NCBI GenBank assembly: GCA_965243385.1
Contig: CBDEUV010000002.1
Location: 1,426,001-1,490,000, forward strand
Length of the DNA: 64,000 nt
Source of the DNA: JANSYA01 sp965243385
GTDB lineage: Bacteria > Spirochaetota > Leptospiria > Leptospirales > Leptonemataceae
Direction: 5' to 3'
A program made the position numbers and the translations under genes. A model generated the notes under the pieces. It made no database searches. It was not told where the DNA came from and saw nothing but the letters and a program-made list of their open reading frames with translations. Shown piece by piece: positions 44,190-53,965 of the stretch (the stretch's first letter is position 1; every line of letters starts with the position of its first letter).

Positions 44190-45038
44190 CTAAAACAAAT
44201 ACGTCAGCCGCACCTGATAACCATAATCATACTCGCGCTCGGTCGAAAGAGCGTAGGTCACACCCAGGCCGACTACGAAATTCGGGGTGGGTTTGATATT
44301 CACGCCGGGTCCGATCACCGAAGTCGAAAGCCCTGGAATTTCTTTTTCTTCGAGCAGTCGTTTGTACTGATACTCGACGAGCAAGTCGACGTACTGGAAC
44401 GAAAGCGCAATTGCCGTTTCGAGTAGATAAAAGCGACGAAACTCCTGCAAATCGGCTTCGCGAAATTCGCGGTTCGACTGGCTGTTATAACGCGCGCCGA
44501 GCTGCCAGAAAAACCAGCCGGAACCGATTCGCAGTCCGGCGTACGGTTCGATATTGCCCAGCTCTTTCGAACCGATGCCCTCTTCTTCGCGGCCGGTCGG
44601 CAGATCCACCGCCAGGCCGAAGTACGGCATCAGCCAGTCGAAGCGAAAGCCGAATTTCGTTCCCACTCGCATATTGTCGAAACGGGTTCGGCGCTCGGTG
44701 TCGGTCAGCCACCGCCGGGTCACCGGCAGATTGGCGTGCAGCGAAATCCAATCGGTGAACGCGAATTCGCCGTACAGCGAAAGGGTCTGCTGACGCTCAA
44801 AGAGTTTGTGCTGCGTGAGTTCGTCGTTCGTAAACTGCAACGACGCGCGACTGCGAGGCGCCGCGTTTTTTATGAATAAAAACTCGGGCTCCGCTTTGGG
44901 ATTCGCAGAAAGAGCGGCCGGCGAAAGCAGCGCGGCGCAGACCAGGCTCGCCACGATAAGCGCGCCTGAAGTATTTTGAATTTTTTTGAATGATTGCATG
45001 GTGTTACGTTGGGGCTCGCGGACGGACATCTCGATCAT
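44190..45038 (-). CDS. outer-membrane beta-barrel protein, 282 aa
   Basis: After a signal peptide (hydrophobic GALIVASLVCAALLSPAALSA, cleavage near 44), the sequence has alternating strands typical of barrels (LYGEFAFTDWISLHANLPV, GWFFWQLGARYNSQ, FRRFYLLETAIALSFQYVDLLVEYQYK) and ends in YQVRLTYLF with the C-terminal aromatic residue used by the BAM machine. The pattern of NLPVTRRW and AVDLPTGREEEG is common in transporters and porins of unknown substrate. Start ATG 45038 overlaps the stop of the upstream GDSL gene as ATGA; ATG 45029 or 44999 are also possible. Confidence 0.78.
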   Translation of the reverse strand: MIEMSVREPQRNTMQSFKKIQNTSGALIVASLVCAALLSPAALSANPKAEPEFLFIKNAAPRSRASLQFTNDELTQHKLFERQQTLSLYGEFAFTDWISLHANLPVTRRWLTDTERRTRFDNMRVGTKFGFRFDWLMPYFGLAVDLPTGREEEGIGSKELGNIEPYAGLRIGSGWFFWQLGARYNSQSNREFREADLQEFRRFYLLETAIALSFQYVDLLVEYQYKRLLEEKEIPGLSTSVIGPGVNIKPTPNFVVGLGVTYALSTEREYDYGYQVRLTYLF

Positions 45039-45961
45039 CGCTCCGGAGTAAGCAGTTGCAGACCGGCGGCGTAGCGGGTGGCGATAATTTCAAAGCCGGG
45101 ATCGTTGGGGTGAATGCAGTCGATCTTGAGGCCGCTCGCAGACGTCGGCGGACCGCCCAGGGTCGCACGCAGATCGATGTGCACGACATTGCTCATGCTC
45201 GCGGCGATGGCCTGCTGGCGAATATTGAACTGATCGAGATTCGTTTGAAAGAGCTGCTCTTTCTGGGTCGCGCTGAATCCGCCGGTCGTGATATTGCAGC
45301 CGGTGACCCGCTCCGGATTCGCGTAATCGTATCCGTGTAGGACCCAGGTCAGCGGCGCGCCGCCGTACATTTGAATCTTCAGAAAATCGCCCTGCGCGAT
45401 CATCGATCTGAGATTCGCTTCGTAGGTGTCGAGACGCGCGGTCAGGACCGTGTTCGGATCCGCGGCGCTGCCGTACTCGTTGATATTATCCAGTAGATCG
45501 TTGCCGCCCAGGCTGATCAGCATATATTTCAGTTCAGGGCCGGCGCGTTCGATGACTCGCTGAAAACCGCGCGCGCGATTCAAATCGGCTTCGAGAGTCT
45601 GGCCGGCAAGCACGACTTCGGTCATGCGATAGCCGTGCGAAGCGACGAGCCAGTCACGCACATCGCGCTGGATCTGAACGCCGAAACCGAAATCGGTCCA
45701 GCTATCGCCGACCATCCCGAAGCGCGTATTCTCCTGGAAACACAACGAAAGAATATAACATTCGATCGCGTTCGGCAGATCGTCGCTCTTCTGAGAATCG
45801 CAGGCCGGAAGCACCGCGAGCAGCATCGCCAGCAGCGCTGCACTCACAATTCTTCCAGCGCCTCCGCGGGCGATCCGGCCATTCCACCGACGAGTATCGC
45901 GCCAATCGTCACCGACCGGGACTCCTTTGTTGTTTCGCAAAAGTTTTTGAATCACATGCAT
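45035..45961 (-). CDS. GDSL/SGNH-family lipase-like lipoprotein
   Basis: The three diagnostic blocks are present: GDSWTDFG (nucleophile Ser), LGGNDLLDN (Gly and Asn of the oxyanion hole) and DCIHPNDPGF (Asp-x-x-His). These esterases act on acyl or acetyl groups of lipids or polysaccharides. A hydrophobic stretch ending in the lipobox LPAC precedes DSQKSDD, so the protein is probably anchored in a membrane facing the periplasm or outside. The N-terminus before it is unusually long; the start at ATG 45961 is not secure, and GTG 45988 is also open. Translation is coupled to the beta-barrel gene by ATGA, hinting at a shared envelope role. Confidence 0.82.
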   Translation of the reverse strand: MHVIQKLLRNNKGVPVGDDWRDTRRWNGRIARGGAGRIVSAALLAMLLAVLPACDSQKSDDLPNAIECYILSLCFQENTRFGMVGDSWTDFGFGVQIQRDVRDWLVASHGYRMTEVVLAGQTLEADLNRARGFQRVIERAGPELKYMLISLGGNDLLDNINEYGSAADPNTVLTARLDTYEANLRSMIAQGDFLKIQMYGGAPLTWVLHGYDYANPERVTGCNITTGGFSATQKEQLFQTNLDQFNIRQQAIAASMSNVVHIDLRATLGGPPTSASGLKIDCIHPNDPGFEIIATRYAAGLQLLTPER

Positions 45962-45998
45962 TCCTTTGGCGGAAACTCCGCCGTTCACGCGTTCCGGT

Positions 45999-46382
45999 TC
46001 AGACGCTTGCCAGATAGATTAGATACATCGCCACGCACAGGGCGTCGAAGAGCAGCGCCGGGATCAAACCTTTACCGAGACCGTTCCCCAGATTCGCCAG
46101 GATCATCAACACAAAAGCGCCCTTGCTGACGGATGCGGCCAATAGCACCGCCTCCCGCAGATCGACATCTGTCGCAGCGGCGATTAACAGGCAGCCGGTA
46201 ATGCCGACGACGATCGCCCAGTGACGGGCAAAAAATATTCCAACGTGATCGCCGGGCTGCACACCGGCAAGAGTCCGGAGTACGGCGGCTGGCGCGACGG
46301 CCCAGGCGGCGACTGCGGCCGTCAGGCCGCCGGTGACATAAAGGATGGTTTCGATATTAGCAGTTACGATCTCGACGAGCAT
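45999..46382 (-). CDS. small membrane protein, 127 aa
   Basis: Four hydrophobic segments (ANIETILYVTGGLTAAVAAWAV, HWAIVVGITGCLLIAAATDV, REAVLLAASVSKGAFVLMIL, LIPALLFDALCVAMYLIYLA) fill the protein. I do not recognise a family, although the pattern FFARHWAIVVGITGCLLI resembles small inner-membrane proteins near GDSL or patatin genes in other bacteria. Start ATG 46382 is supported by GGAG six bases upstream; a GTG 12 bases earlier would add four residues. It ends 38 bp from the lipase-like gene. Confidence 0.7.
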   Translation of the reverse strand: MLVEIVTANIETILYVTGGLTAAVAAWAVAPAAVLRTLAGVQPGDHVGIFFARHWAIVVGITGCLLIAAATDVDLREAVLLAASVSKGAFVLMILANLGNGLGKGLIPALLFDALCVAMYLIYLASV

Positions 46383-46423
46383 ACGCGACTCCACCAGTCG
46401 CCGCCGAAAAAGTCACGAAGTAT

Positions 46424-49400
46424 TTAGCTTCGGCGCTTTTTTGTATGGCGGGTCGCCACCGCCTCAATCGGATCGAAAGGATCGTCCGGCCACGGGTGTT
46501 TGGGATAGCGGCCTTTGAGTTCTTTTTTCACGTCCCCGTACGTCCGCTCCCAGAAACCCGCGAGATCGCGCGTCACCTGGATCGGACGGCGGGCCGGTGA
46601 AAGCAAATGCAGCGTGACGCTTTCGCGCCCCAGGGCCACCCGCGGAGTTTTACGCAGTCCGAACAGCTCCTGCAGCTTTACGGCCAGAACGCATTCGCCT
46701 TCGCCGTATTCCAGGCGAATGCGGGAACCGCTCGGCACTTCGATATGGGTCGGCGCCGCTTCGTCGAGCCAGGTCATCGTCGCGTACGGCAGACGCGCAT
46801 GTACCGCGTCCATCAGACGAAAGCCCTTGCGAAACGACGAAAAGCTTTGATGTCCTACGATAAAATCGCCGAGCCAGTCTTCGGGATGCGCGACCAGAGA
46901 CTCCTCAGAAAAATCCGGCAGACCCGCGTCGCCCGCCAGACCCGGTATCGATTCGGGCAAGATTTCCGTGCGGTCTCTTAAAAATAGAAGGCGCGCCCGC
47001 AGTCGCTCGAAGCTTTCGCGATCCGTGTCATTGGCCGCCAGCGCCGCCGTGCCGCCCCGCTTCATAATTTCGCGCAGACCGTCAAGAAAGGCTGCGCGTA
47101 ACTGCGTCGCGTAATCGGCAAGCCCGTCTTTCGCGGAAACACCGGTCGATTGCTTCGGATCTCCCGCGGGATCCTCCGTTTCAGTGAAAGGCCGCGTGGC
47201 AAGCACGAGCGAGCCGAAGCGCAGCTCTTCGCGGCTCTGGACTCGCGCGGCGCTCGCATCCCAGACGACAGTGCGTTCGCGTATAAGTTGATCGGCGAAA
47301 ATCGTTTCAATCGACTCCGGTGCCAGCGGAGCCTGCAGGCGAATCGTGCTTTCCCCGGGCGCTTGTTTCTTAGCGGAGCCAGAGCCGCGACTGTCCGGCG
47401 GCGCGAGATCCAGGACCACCAGCGCTTCCGGAATCTCTTCCGCTTCCGCCGGGACCGGCGCATATGCGGGCGATCCCGCTCGACTGCCTGGATTTGCGGC
47501 GTCATTGCGAACCGACAATACCGCGCCACCGCCGGACGACAGGCGATAACGGCCGGACGCCGGCTGAGTGGATCGTGCGAGCGCGATGCGATCGGGATAG
47601 GCAACCGCCAGCAGCGCTCCCGGATCGAAGGGCCCGGGCATGGCATACGAAGCGCTGCGGCGACCCCGCTCCGAATCCGCGCTTGCGGCGGCGGACTCAC
47701 TGCGATTTTCGCGCGCATGTATTAACTTGCGCAGCTGGCGCGCCGTTTGATCGATCGCGCGATAGATCTGCGCGTCACCTGAATGCGACCCACCGCCGGG
47801 GCTCCGATATGCAAGCAGACCCTCCAGGCGCGCGACGATCGATAGCCGGCGGTTTCCTGATGCCGCGGCGAGCGGGTCGCGTTCCGATAGAATCGCGGCC
47901 AGGTCCGCCGCCACGGCCGTGCGATAAGTTTGATCAGATTGAAGTTTAGCTGAAAGCGCAGACAACAGATTCACGTTTGCGTTTGCGTTTATAGGCTCCG
48001 GCGACGCCGCGATGAGCAACATACGCGCCAGTCGCGGATGCACTGGCAGGCGGACCATCGCCCGGCCGGCTTCGGTGATGCGATAGCTCAAGGCTTCGTC
48101 GTCGTTAGTTGCGTCGTCACGAGTTTCATCGTTTCGAGATTGCGGAGTGGCTTCGAGAGCGCCCAATTGATGCAAGAGCGTCGCCGCACGCGAGAGATGG
48201 GCCGGGGGCGGAGCGTCCAGAAACGCAAGCGGCAAAGGGCGATGCGGCGTAATCGGCACGCCCCAGGCGGCCAGCTCCAGCAAGAGCGGCGCGAGATCCG
48301 CGTCCAGAATCTCCGGACGGGTGCGCGCTTCGAGTCGATCGTGATCGTGCTCGCTCCACAGGCGATAGGCGCGGCCGGGCCCCAGACGTCCCGCTCGCCC
48401 CGCGCGCTGGGCCGCCGACGCGCGCGAAATGCGCAATAGCTGCAGACGCGAAAGCCCGGTCGAGGCTTCGTAGCGCGGCGCGCGACGCAGACCGCTGTCG
48501 ACGACCTGACGCACGCCTTCGATGGTCAGACTGGTTTCCGCGATGGGCGTGGCGAGGATGATCTTACGGCGGCCGCGCGGGTCCGGCGCAAGCGCCGCGG
48601 TCTGCGCGTCACGACTGAGATCGCCGTACAATGGATAGATCGCGCAGTCCGCGAGGGCTGGATCGCGCGAATCGCGTAACGCCCGCTCCACCCTTCGAAT
48701 TTCCCCGGCGCCGGGTAAGAACACCAACAGGTCCCCGTCGGAATCGTTTGCAGCCGTGTGATTCGCAGGGCCCGCCTGCAGTGCCTCAAGAATCGCGGGA
48801 AGCATGCGTTCGGCGATGGCGGCGGGATACAGCCGACCGTCGGGAATCGCCAGTTCGCGCAGATGCCGGACTTCAACGGGATGCATGCGGCCTTCGCTCA
48901 CCAGGATTGGCGCCGCGTCGCCGCCGCTTTGTGCGAGCAATTTGGACACGGCCGGCGCGGTGTCTTCGAGCGTGGCCGACATGACCAGGATTCGCAGATC
49001 TTCGCGCAGCACCCTGGCCTCCAGGCAGAGCGCCAGCGCCAGATCGCCGTGCAGATTGCGTTCGTGAAATTCGTCGAAGATCACGAGCGAAACCCCCGCG
49101 AGCTCTGGATCGGACTGAATGCGTCGCGTCAGAATCCCTTCGGTCACAACTTCGATTCTCGTGCGTTCGGATACCCGGCTTTCGAATCGTACCCGATAGC
49201 CGACGCTTGCCCCCGGCTGCTCGCCCAATAGATCCGCCATGCGCGTGGCGACTGAACGCGCAGCCAGCCGGCGCGGTTCCAGCATCACGATGCGGTCCCC
49301 GGGAGCGATGATATCGGAATCGCGCAGCAATTCCAGGGGCACGAGCGTACTCTTACCGGCTCCAGGCGGCGCCTCCAGAACCGCTGCGGCGCCCGACGGC

Positions 49401-49474
49401 GAAAGGGCGCGGCGCAGCTCTGGTAGAATTTCGTGAACGGGGTATTGCGGCAGACGGGCGCGCGGATCAGACAT
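46424..49474 (-). CDS. hrpB: ATP-dependent helicase HrpB
   Basis: A 1016-residue SF2 DEAH-family helicase. Walker A APPGAGKST is near residue 36, the Walker B motif is DEFH (IFDEFHERNL), and motif VI is QRAGRAGRLGPGRAYRLW. The later half has the HrpB-specific region ending TYGDVKKELKGRYPKHPWPDDP, which is diagnostic. The usual length is about 820; here extra loops in the C-terminal half (for example around a Gly/Ser-rich stretch near 570-600) make it longer. The role of HrpB in bacteria is poorly known; it is an RNA-dependent ATPase. Start ATG 49474 was preferred over an upstream frame extension. Confidence 0.93.
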   Translation of the reverse strand: MSDPRARLPQYPVHEILPELRRALSPSGAAAVLEAPPGAGKSTLVPLELLRDSDIIAPGDRIVMLEPRRLAARSVATRMADLLGEQPGASVGYRVRFESRVSERTRIEVVTEGILTRRIQSDPELAGVSLVIFDEFHERNLHGDLALALCLEARVLREDLRILVMSATLEDTAPAVSKLLAQSGGDAAPILVSEGRMHPVEVRHLRELAIPDGRLYPAAIAERMLPAILEALQAGPANHTAANDSDGDLLVFLPGAGEIRRVERALRDSRDPALADCAIYPLYGDLSRDAQTAALAPDPRGRRKIILATPIAETSLTIEGVRQVVDSGLRRAPRYEASTGLSRLQLLRISRASAAQRAGRAGRLGPGRAYRLWSEHDHDRLEARTRPEILDADLAPLLLELAAWGVPITPHRPLPLAFLDAPPPAHLSRAATLLHQLGALEATPQSRNDETRDDATNDDEALSYRITEAGRAMVRLPVHPRLARMLLIAASPEPINANANVNLLSALSAKLQSDQTYRTAVAADLAAILSERDPLAAASGNRRLSIVARLEGLLAYRSPGGGSHSGDAQIYRAIDQTARQLRKLIHARENRSESAAASADSERGRRSASYAMPGPFDPGALLAVAYPDRIALARSTQPASGRYRLSSGGGAVLSVRNDAANPGSRAGSPAYAPVPAEAEEIPEALVVLDLAPPDSRGSGSAKKQAPGESTIRLQAPLAPESIETIFADQLIRERTVVWDASAARVQSREELRFGSLVLATRPFTETEDPAGDPKQSTGVSAKDGLADYATQLRAAFLDGLREIMKRGGTAALAANDTDRESFERLRARLLFLRDRTEILPESIPGLAGDAGLPDFSEESLVAHPEDWLGDFIVGHQSFSSFRKGFRLMDAVHARLPYATMTWLDEAAPTHIEVPSGSRIRLEYGEGECVLAVKLQELFGLRKTPRVALGRESVTLHLLSPARRPIQVTRDLAGFWERTYGDVKKELKGRYPKHPWPDDPFDPIEAVATRHTKKRRS

Positions 49475-49529
49475 GACTTCCGGAAGACTGGGCGAGCGGA
49501 CCGGCCGGGTCAAGCCATACTCGCTGCGT

Positions 49530-50639
49530 CTATTGGGAGTCGGAGCCCGGATCGTGCATGACGATCCGATCGCGGCCGGCGTCCTTCGCGCGATAGAGCG
49601 CGTGATCCGCGCACATCAAAAGCTCGGCGAGATCGTCGCCGCCGTCCTCCGGCGCCGCGACGTCGTGCGGAACGGGTTGCGCCGCGGCCACGCCGATGCT
49701 GATCGTCACAATGGAATCCACAGCGCTTCCGCTGTGCGGAATTTCCAGAGCGCGCACCGCCGCGCGCATCTGGCGAGCCAGCGCGCAGGCGCCGGGGTAA
49801 TCCGTCGCCGGCAGAATCACCGCGAATTCTTCGCCGCCGTAACGCGCCACGACGTCCCCCGCGCGATGCAGTACCGCTTGCAAACAATTGGCGATGCGCT
49901 TCAGGCTTTCGTCGCCCGCGGGGTGTCCGTACGTATCGTTGTACGATTTGAAAAAATCCACGTCGGCCATCATCAGCGCCAGCGAAGAACGCGTACGACG
50001 CGCGCGGGACCACTCGACGATCAGCTGCTCATCGAAATATCGCCGATTCACGAGGCCGGTCAATCCATCGGTGACCGCCAGTTGTTCCATACGCCTGCGC
50101 GAATCTTCGAGTTCGCGATTCACCCGAATGAAATTCCGAATCTGAATGCAGGAACGAATCGCCACGGTCAATGAGGTCACCAGGCGCGTGCTGGTGAGTT
50201 CGGTCTTGGTCCGAAAATCGTTGATGTCGTATTGCCGGACGATATCCGATTCGGGCGCGAGTCCCGGCTGGCCGGTGCGTAAAATCAAACGCACGCTTTC
50301 GAGTCCCCGCGTGCCGCGAATATCGCGGACGAGCTTCAGACCGGCGTCGTCGCTTTCCATCACCACGTCGATCAACGCGACCGCCACTCGCGGCTCCTCG
50401 CGTAAAATGCGCATCGCCTCCGCCGCGGAACGCGCATGCAGCAACTCCAGTCGCCGTCCCAGAATCATTTCCTGGCGCAGCATGAAGCGCGTCGTCGTGT
50501 GCACTTCTTCGTCGTCGTCCACCACCAGAATCAGCCAGCTACGAGGTTCTTCGTCCGAACCGCGCCCCTGTATTTCATCGGGCGGAACCAAAAGCGCGTT
50601 TTGATCCGCTCGTTCTTGAGTGATCGAATCCGAATTCAC
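49530..50639 (-). CDS. response-regulator-like receiver plus GGDEF diguanylate cyclase, 369 aa
   Basis: The receiver domain (about 30-165) has the acidic pocket VVDDDEE and the phospho-acceptor Asp in ALIDVVM (about residue 92). A coiled stretch follows, then the GGDEF domain with ARYGGEEFAVILPA, in which GGEEF is an active-site form, and the inhibitory RxxD (RAGD) five residues before it. It should make cyclic di-GMP with product feedback. Start GTG 50639 overlaps the stop of the histidine-kinase gene (GTGA), so the two are almost certainly a sensor and its output. The fused receiver suggests the kinase phosphorylates it. Confidence 0.9.
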   Translation of the reverse strand: MNSDSITQERADQNALLVPPDEIQGRGSDEEPRSWLILVVDDDEEVHTTTRFMLRQEMILGRRLELLHARSAAEAMRILREEPRVAVALIDVVMESDDAGLKLVRDIRGTRGLESVRLILRTGQPGLAPESDIVRQYDINDFRTKTELTSTRLVTSLTVAIRSCIQIRNFIRVNRELEDSRRRMEQLAVTDGLTGLVNRRYFDEQLIVEWSRARRTRSSLALMMADVDFFKSYNDTYGHPAGDESLKRIANCLQAVLHRAGDVVARYGGEEFAVILPATDYPGACALARQMRAAVRALEIPHSGSAVDSIVTISIGVAAAQPVPHDVAAPEDGGDDLAELLMCADHALYRAKDAGRDRIVMHDPGSDSQ

Positions 50640-51916
50640 GAACCGGCCCTCCCGGCGACGCGCGAATTCTCCGTCAGTCGCCGCGGCAATACGATTTCGA
50701 ACGTCGCCCCTTCGCCCGGCTCGCTCCGGACTTCGATTTCGCCTTCGAGTACGCCCGTGCTCAACTGATAGACCAGATAGAGGCCGAGCCCCGCCCCGCC
50801 TTTACTCAAACGCGTCGTAAAAAACGGCTCGAAAATATGCTCGATATGCTCGGGAGCGATGCCCGCGCCCTCGTCGGAAAATACAAGATGAACCTTATCG
50901 CCGTTTTCGCGCGCGCTGATATGGATCGTACCCGCGGTTTGCGAATCCAGAGCGTGCTCGAGCGCGTTTGTCGTTAAGTTCAGCACAATCTGCTCTAAGG
51001 GCCCCGGATAACCCGCCATTTCGATCGTGGCGGGGATCTGGATATCGACGGCATGCGGCCGCTTGCGCAATACCGGACGCAAGGTCGCGATCGCCTGTTC
51101 GACGACCTGACCGAGATTGAATTCCCGCCACCGTTCACTGGTCTGGTCGACGGCGACCTGCTTAAAACTCGCCACCAGATCGCCGGCGCGCTCGGCGTTG
51201 CGCGCGAGTATATCCGCCGCCTCGTTGCTCATCGCCAAAAAATCGCTCAACTCGGAAGTGACGGAATGATGATACTGACCCTGTTCCAGAATGAACTCCT
51301 GCAGTCTCTGGCGCAGGGCCGTCGACGCTCCCAGAATATTCCCGATTGGCGTATTCAATTCGTGCGCCAGCCCCGCTACCAGACCGCCCAGAGCGGCGAG
51401 CTTTTCGCTGCGCATCAGTTGCCCCATGGCAAGCTGCAATTTACCCGTACGCTCCGCGACCCGCCGCTCCAGTTCGGCGTTCGCTTCCGTAATGCGCCGT
51501 TCGGCGGCCTTGCGTTCACTGATGTCGATAATACTGCCGCGCAGCCACACCCGACCGGCTTCCGCCGGAATCGGCAGCAAACGGACTTCGCACGGAAATA
51601 CGCGCCCGGAAGTCGTCTGATGCATCCATTCGAATACAAGCGGCCCGGCATCGAGGGCCTGCCCGATCCAGTCCCTCGCGGCTTCGATCGAAGGACGCCC
51701 GTCGGGCTGCCGTTCCGGACTTAATATCACCGGTCCGAATTCCTGGATCGCTCCCGATTCGATTTCGAACATGGCGCTGGCCCGGGCGTTCGCCTCGACG
51801 AATTTCCCCGATGCCTGATCGAGAATGACGATGGCGTCCGGAGCGTGCTCGAAAATCAAACGATAACGCTCGACGACGGCTTTCAGATCCTCGCCCGAAT
51901 TCGCTCCTGACAGCAC
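50636..51916 (-). CDS. PAS-domain histidine kinase, 426 aa
   Basis: A PAS sensor (LIFEHAPDAIVILDQASGKFVEANARA) is followed by a helical linker, a HisKA-type dimerisation helix (GLVAGLAHELNTPIGNILGAS, quoted in part; the phospho-acceptor is the His of AHELNTP) and an HATPase domain with N box (NLTTNALEHA), G1 (DEGAGIAP) and G2 (GGAGLGLYL). No membrane segment or signal is seen, so it is cytosolic. Start GTG 51916 is set by GGAGG upstream and by the frame; earlier frame extension is out of keeping with the family. It is co-translated with the GGDEF response regulator, so it may control cyclic di-GMP. Confidence 0.88.
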   Translation of the reverse strand: MLSGANSGEDLKAVVERYRLIFEHAPDAIVILDQASGKFVEANARASAMFEIESGAIQEFGPVILSPERQPDGRPSIEAARDWIGQALDAGPLVFEWMHQTTSGRVFPCEVRLLPIPAEAGRVWLRGSIIDISERKAAERRITEANAELERRVAERTGKLQLAMGQLMRSEKLAALGGLVAGLAHELNTPIGNILGASTALRQRLQEFILEQGQYHHSVTSELSDFLAMSNEAADILARNAERAGDLVASFKQVAVDQTSERWREFNLGQVVEQAIATLRPVLRKRPHAVDIQIPATIEMAGYPGPLEQIVLNLTTNALEHALDSQTAGTIHISARENGDKVHLVFSDEGAGIAPEHIEHIFEPFFTTRLSKGGAGLGLYLVYQLSTGVLEGEIEVRSEPGEGATFEIVLPRRLTENSRVAGRAGS

Positions 51917-52097
51917 AAAGCCTCCAATCCTAAACTTTTTATACGACGTATATTTTCGCACGCCCGGGGGGCATTCATCAAAAACTAATCGATTTCCCTC
52001 ACAATTAACACTCGCCCCTCCCCCTGCCCCTCCCCATAGAAGCAGGCCGCTTAAAAACAGGTGGTCAGTAGGGGCCTGGAGGCCAGATTCGCCACTT

Positions 52098-53135
52098 ATG
52101 GAATACTCACCGCTTGGAACCACCGACCTGAATATCAGCCGAATCTGCCTGGGCACCATGACCTGGGGCGAACAGAACACCGAAGCCGAAGCCCACGAAC
52201 AGATGGATTATGCGCTGGCTCAGGGCGTGAATTTTTTCGACGCCGCCGAACTCTATCCCGTCCCGCCGAATCCGAAAACTCAGGGCCGCACCGAAGAATA
52301 TATTGGAACCTGGTTCAAAGCGCGCGCGAATCGCGAGAAGGTGATTCTGGCCACCAAGATCGCGGGCCCCATGGAGTTCGCGGCGCATATTCGCGGCGGT
52401 TCTAAATTCAACGCCGAGCATATCAACGCCGCCATCGACACCAGCCTGCAACGCCTGCAAACCGACTATATCGATCTCTATCAACTGCACTGGCCGGAAC
52501 GGGTTACGAATTTCTTCGGCACCCTCGGTTATACGCACGTTCCGGAAAAAGACGGCACCCCGATTCGCGAAACCCTGGCGGCCCTGGCCGCGGCCATCAA
52601 ATCCGGCAAGATTCGTTACGTCGGTCTGTCGAACGAAACTCCGTGGGGGGTCATGCAGTTTTTACGTTACGCCGCGGCGGAAGGCCTGCCCCGGGTGGTC
52701 AGCATCCAGAATCCCTACAATCTTCTGAATCGCACTTTCGAAGTCGGCCTGGCCGAGATGGCGATTCGCGAACAGGTCGGCCTGCTCGCCTATTCGCCGC
52801 TGGGATTCGGAGCGCTTTCGGGCAAATATCTCAACGGCCAGAAACCCGAAGGCGCGCGCATGACCCGCTGGACCCGCTTCGGTCGCTACACCAGTCCGCG
52901 CGGCGAAGCGGCCACGGCGAAGTACGTACAAATCGCGAAAGATCACGGGCTTGATCCCGCGCAAATGGCGCTCGCCTTCGTCAACGAACGCCAATTTCTA
53001 ACGAGCAATATCATCGGCGCGACGCAGATGGAACAACTCAAGTCGAATATCGCGAGCATTGATTTGAAACTGGACAAAGAGATCCTGAAAAAAATCGAAG
53101 CGGTGCACGAAGAACACAACAATCCCTGCCCCTGA
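52098..53135 (+). CDS. aldo-keto reductase, Tas-like, 345 aa
   Basis: A TIM-barrel NADPH-dependent reductase close to E. coli Tas. FFDAAELYPVPPNPKTQGRT holds the catalytic Asp and Tyr (near residues 52-58), ILATKIAGP the Lys and YQLHWPER the His of the tetrad. The rest fits the Tas pattern (LSNETPWGVMQFL, QNPYNLLNRTFEVGLAE). It is expected to reduce small aldehydes or ketones. It lies divergently from the histidine-kinase gene with 181 bp between. No operon partner. Confidence 0.92.
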   Translation: MEYSPLGTTDLNISRICLGTMTWGEQNTEAEAHEQMDYALAQGVNFFDAAELYPVPPNPKTQGRTEEYIGTWFKARANREKVILATKIAGPMEFAAHIRGGSKFNAEHINAAIDTSLQRLQTDYIDLYQLHWPERVTNFFGTLGYTHVPEKDGTPIRETLAALAAAIKSGKIRYVGLSNETPWGVMQFLRYAAAEGLPRVVSIQNPYNLLNRTFEVGLAEMAIREQVGLLAYSPLGFGALSGKYLNGQKPEGARMTRWTRFGRYTSPRGEAATAKYVQIAKDHGLDPAQMALAFVNERQFLTSNIIGATQMEQLKSNIASIDLKLDKEILKKIEAVHEEHNNPCP

Positions 53136-53278
53136 AGCGTGGGATGCGCATGAAACATCGCGCTCATCCTGTCCTGCTTTCGGACTACTTCGATCGAAGG
53201 GCGAAAGGCGAGCGCGAAGCGACGGAAAGCTTGCGCAAATTCGGGCCATGAAACTCATTCATCATCGAGGTGTGTTTC

Positions 53279-53818
53279 ATGGAAACCGTGCGACATTTCG
53301 AACAAAAACCGCGGCTCGTGCATTCTATTCGCGTCGTGCGGCTTGCAGACCCGCAGAGCTTAAGTTCTACTGGCCGCGTGTCTGCGGATCCGATGAACGC
53401 CCGACGTCGCATGGGAGCGCGCCTGCGCTATCTGCGCGCTTCGGTGCGCGGCTACAGCGCGCAAAAACTCGCCGAGCTGTTGTTTATTCACTTCGGCTAT
53501 CGCATCGATTCCACCACACTGACCAAAATTGAAACGGCCGACAGCCGGCCGAATACGGATCTGTTGTTTCTGTTGTGCGAACTCTACGAAGTCGATTTGA
53601 ATACGCTCGTGGATTTCGAACCCGTCGACACCGCGGTCAGCCCCCGGCGAATGTTAACCGACCCCGACCTCACCGGCGAATTACAGCGGCTGATCGAACT
53701 GGGCGGGCGCCAGACCGCCACCAGGATTCTCAAAGACATTACCCGGGCGCTGAACGAGCTGTTGAACGATAAACCGAAGCGTCCGACCGCCCGGCGCCTG
53801 CGCCACGGCTCCCAATAG
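53279..53818 (+). CDS. XRE-family transcriptional regulator, 179 aa
   Basis: A DNA-binding helix-turn-helix of the Cro/CI type covers about residues 37-100: MGARLRYLRASVRGYSAQKLAELLF, then RIDSTTLTKIETADSRPNTDLLFLLCELYEV, which is the classic layout with an insertion between the two helices. A C-terminal helical tail may dimerise or bind a ligand. The start ATG 53279 has GAGGTG at a proper distance; ATG 53393 (MNARRRMGA) is an alternative that begins near the HTH. It precedes nrfHA in the same direction by about 150 bp, so it may regulate that pair. That is inference. Confidence 0.82.
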   Translation: METVRHFEQKPRLVHSIRVVRLADPQSLSSTGRVSADPMNARRRMGARLRYLRASVRGYSAQKLAELLFIHFGYRIDSTTLTKIETADSRPNTDLLFLLCELYEVDLNTLVDFEPVDTAVSPRRMLTDPDLTGELQRLIELGGRQTATRILKDITRALNELLNDKPKRPTARRLRHGSQ

Positions 53819-53929
53819 CGCGCAGCCAGGCGGGACCCTCAGGCGTCTGAGCTTAGAATCTCCCGAACTGAGATCAGTCGCAAAACAAACCGCATATTCT
53901 TCGGACGCCCAAATAGGTGAGATAAATCA

Positions 53930-53957
53930 TTGCCAAACATTGGACACATGTTATAGT
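53930..53957 (+). promoter_or_regulatory. promoter of nrfHA with the -10 box nine bases before the ATG
   Basis: TTGCCA (53930-53935), a 16-bp spacer and TATAGT (53952-53957) are a good sigma-70-type pair. Transcription would begin at about 53963-53965, one to three bases before the nrfH ATG at 53966, and no ribosome binding site is present. The message may be leaderless. Confidence 0.55.
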
Positions 53958-53965
53958 CCGCGCCG

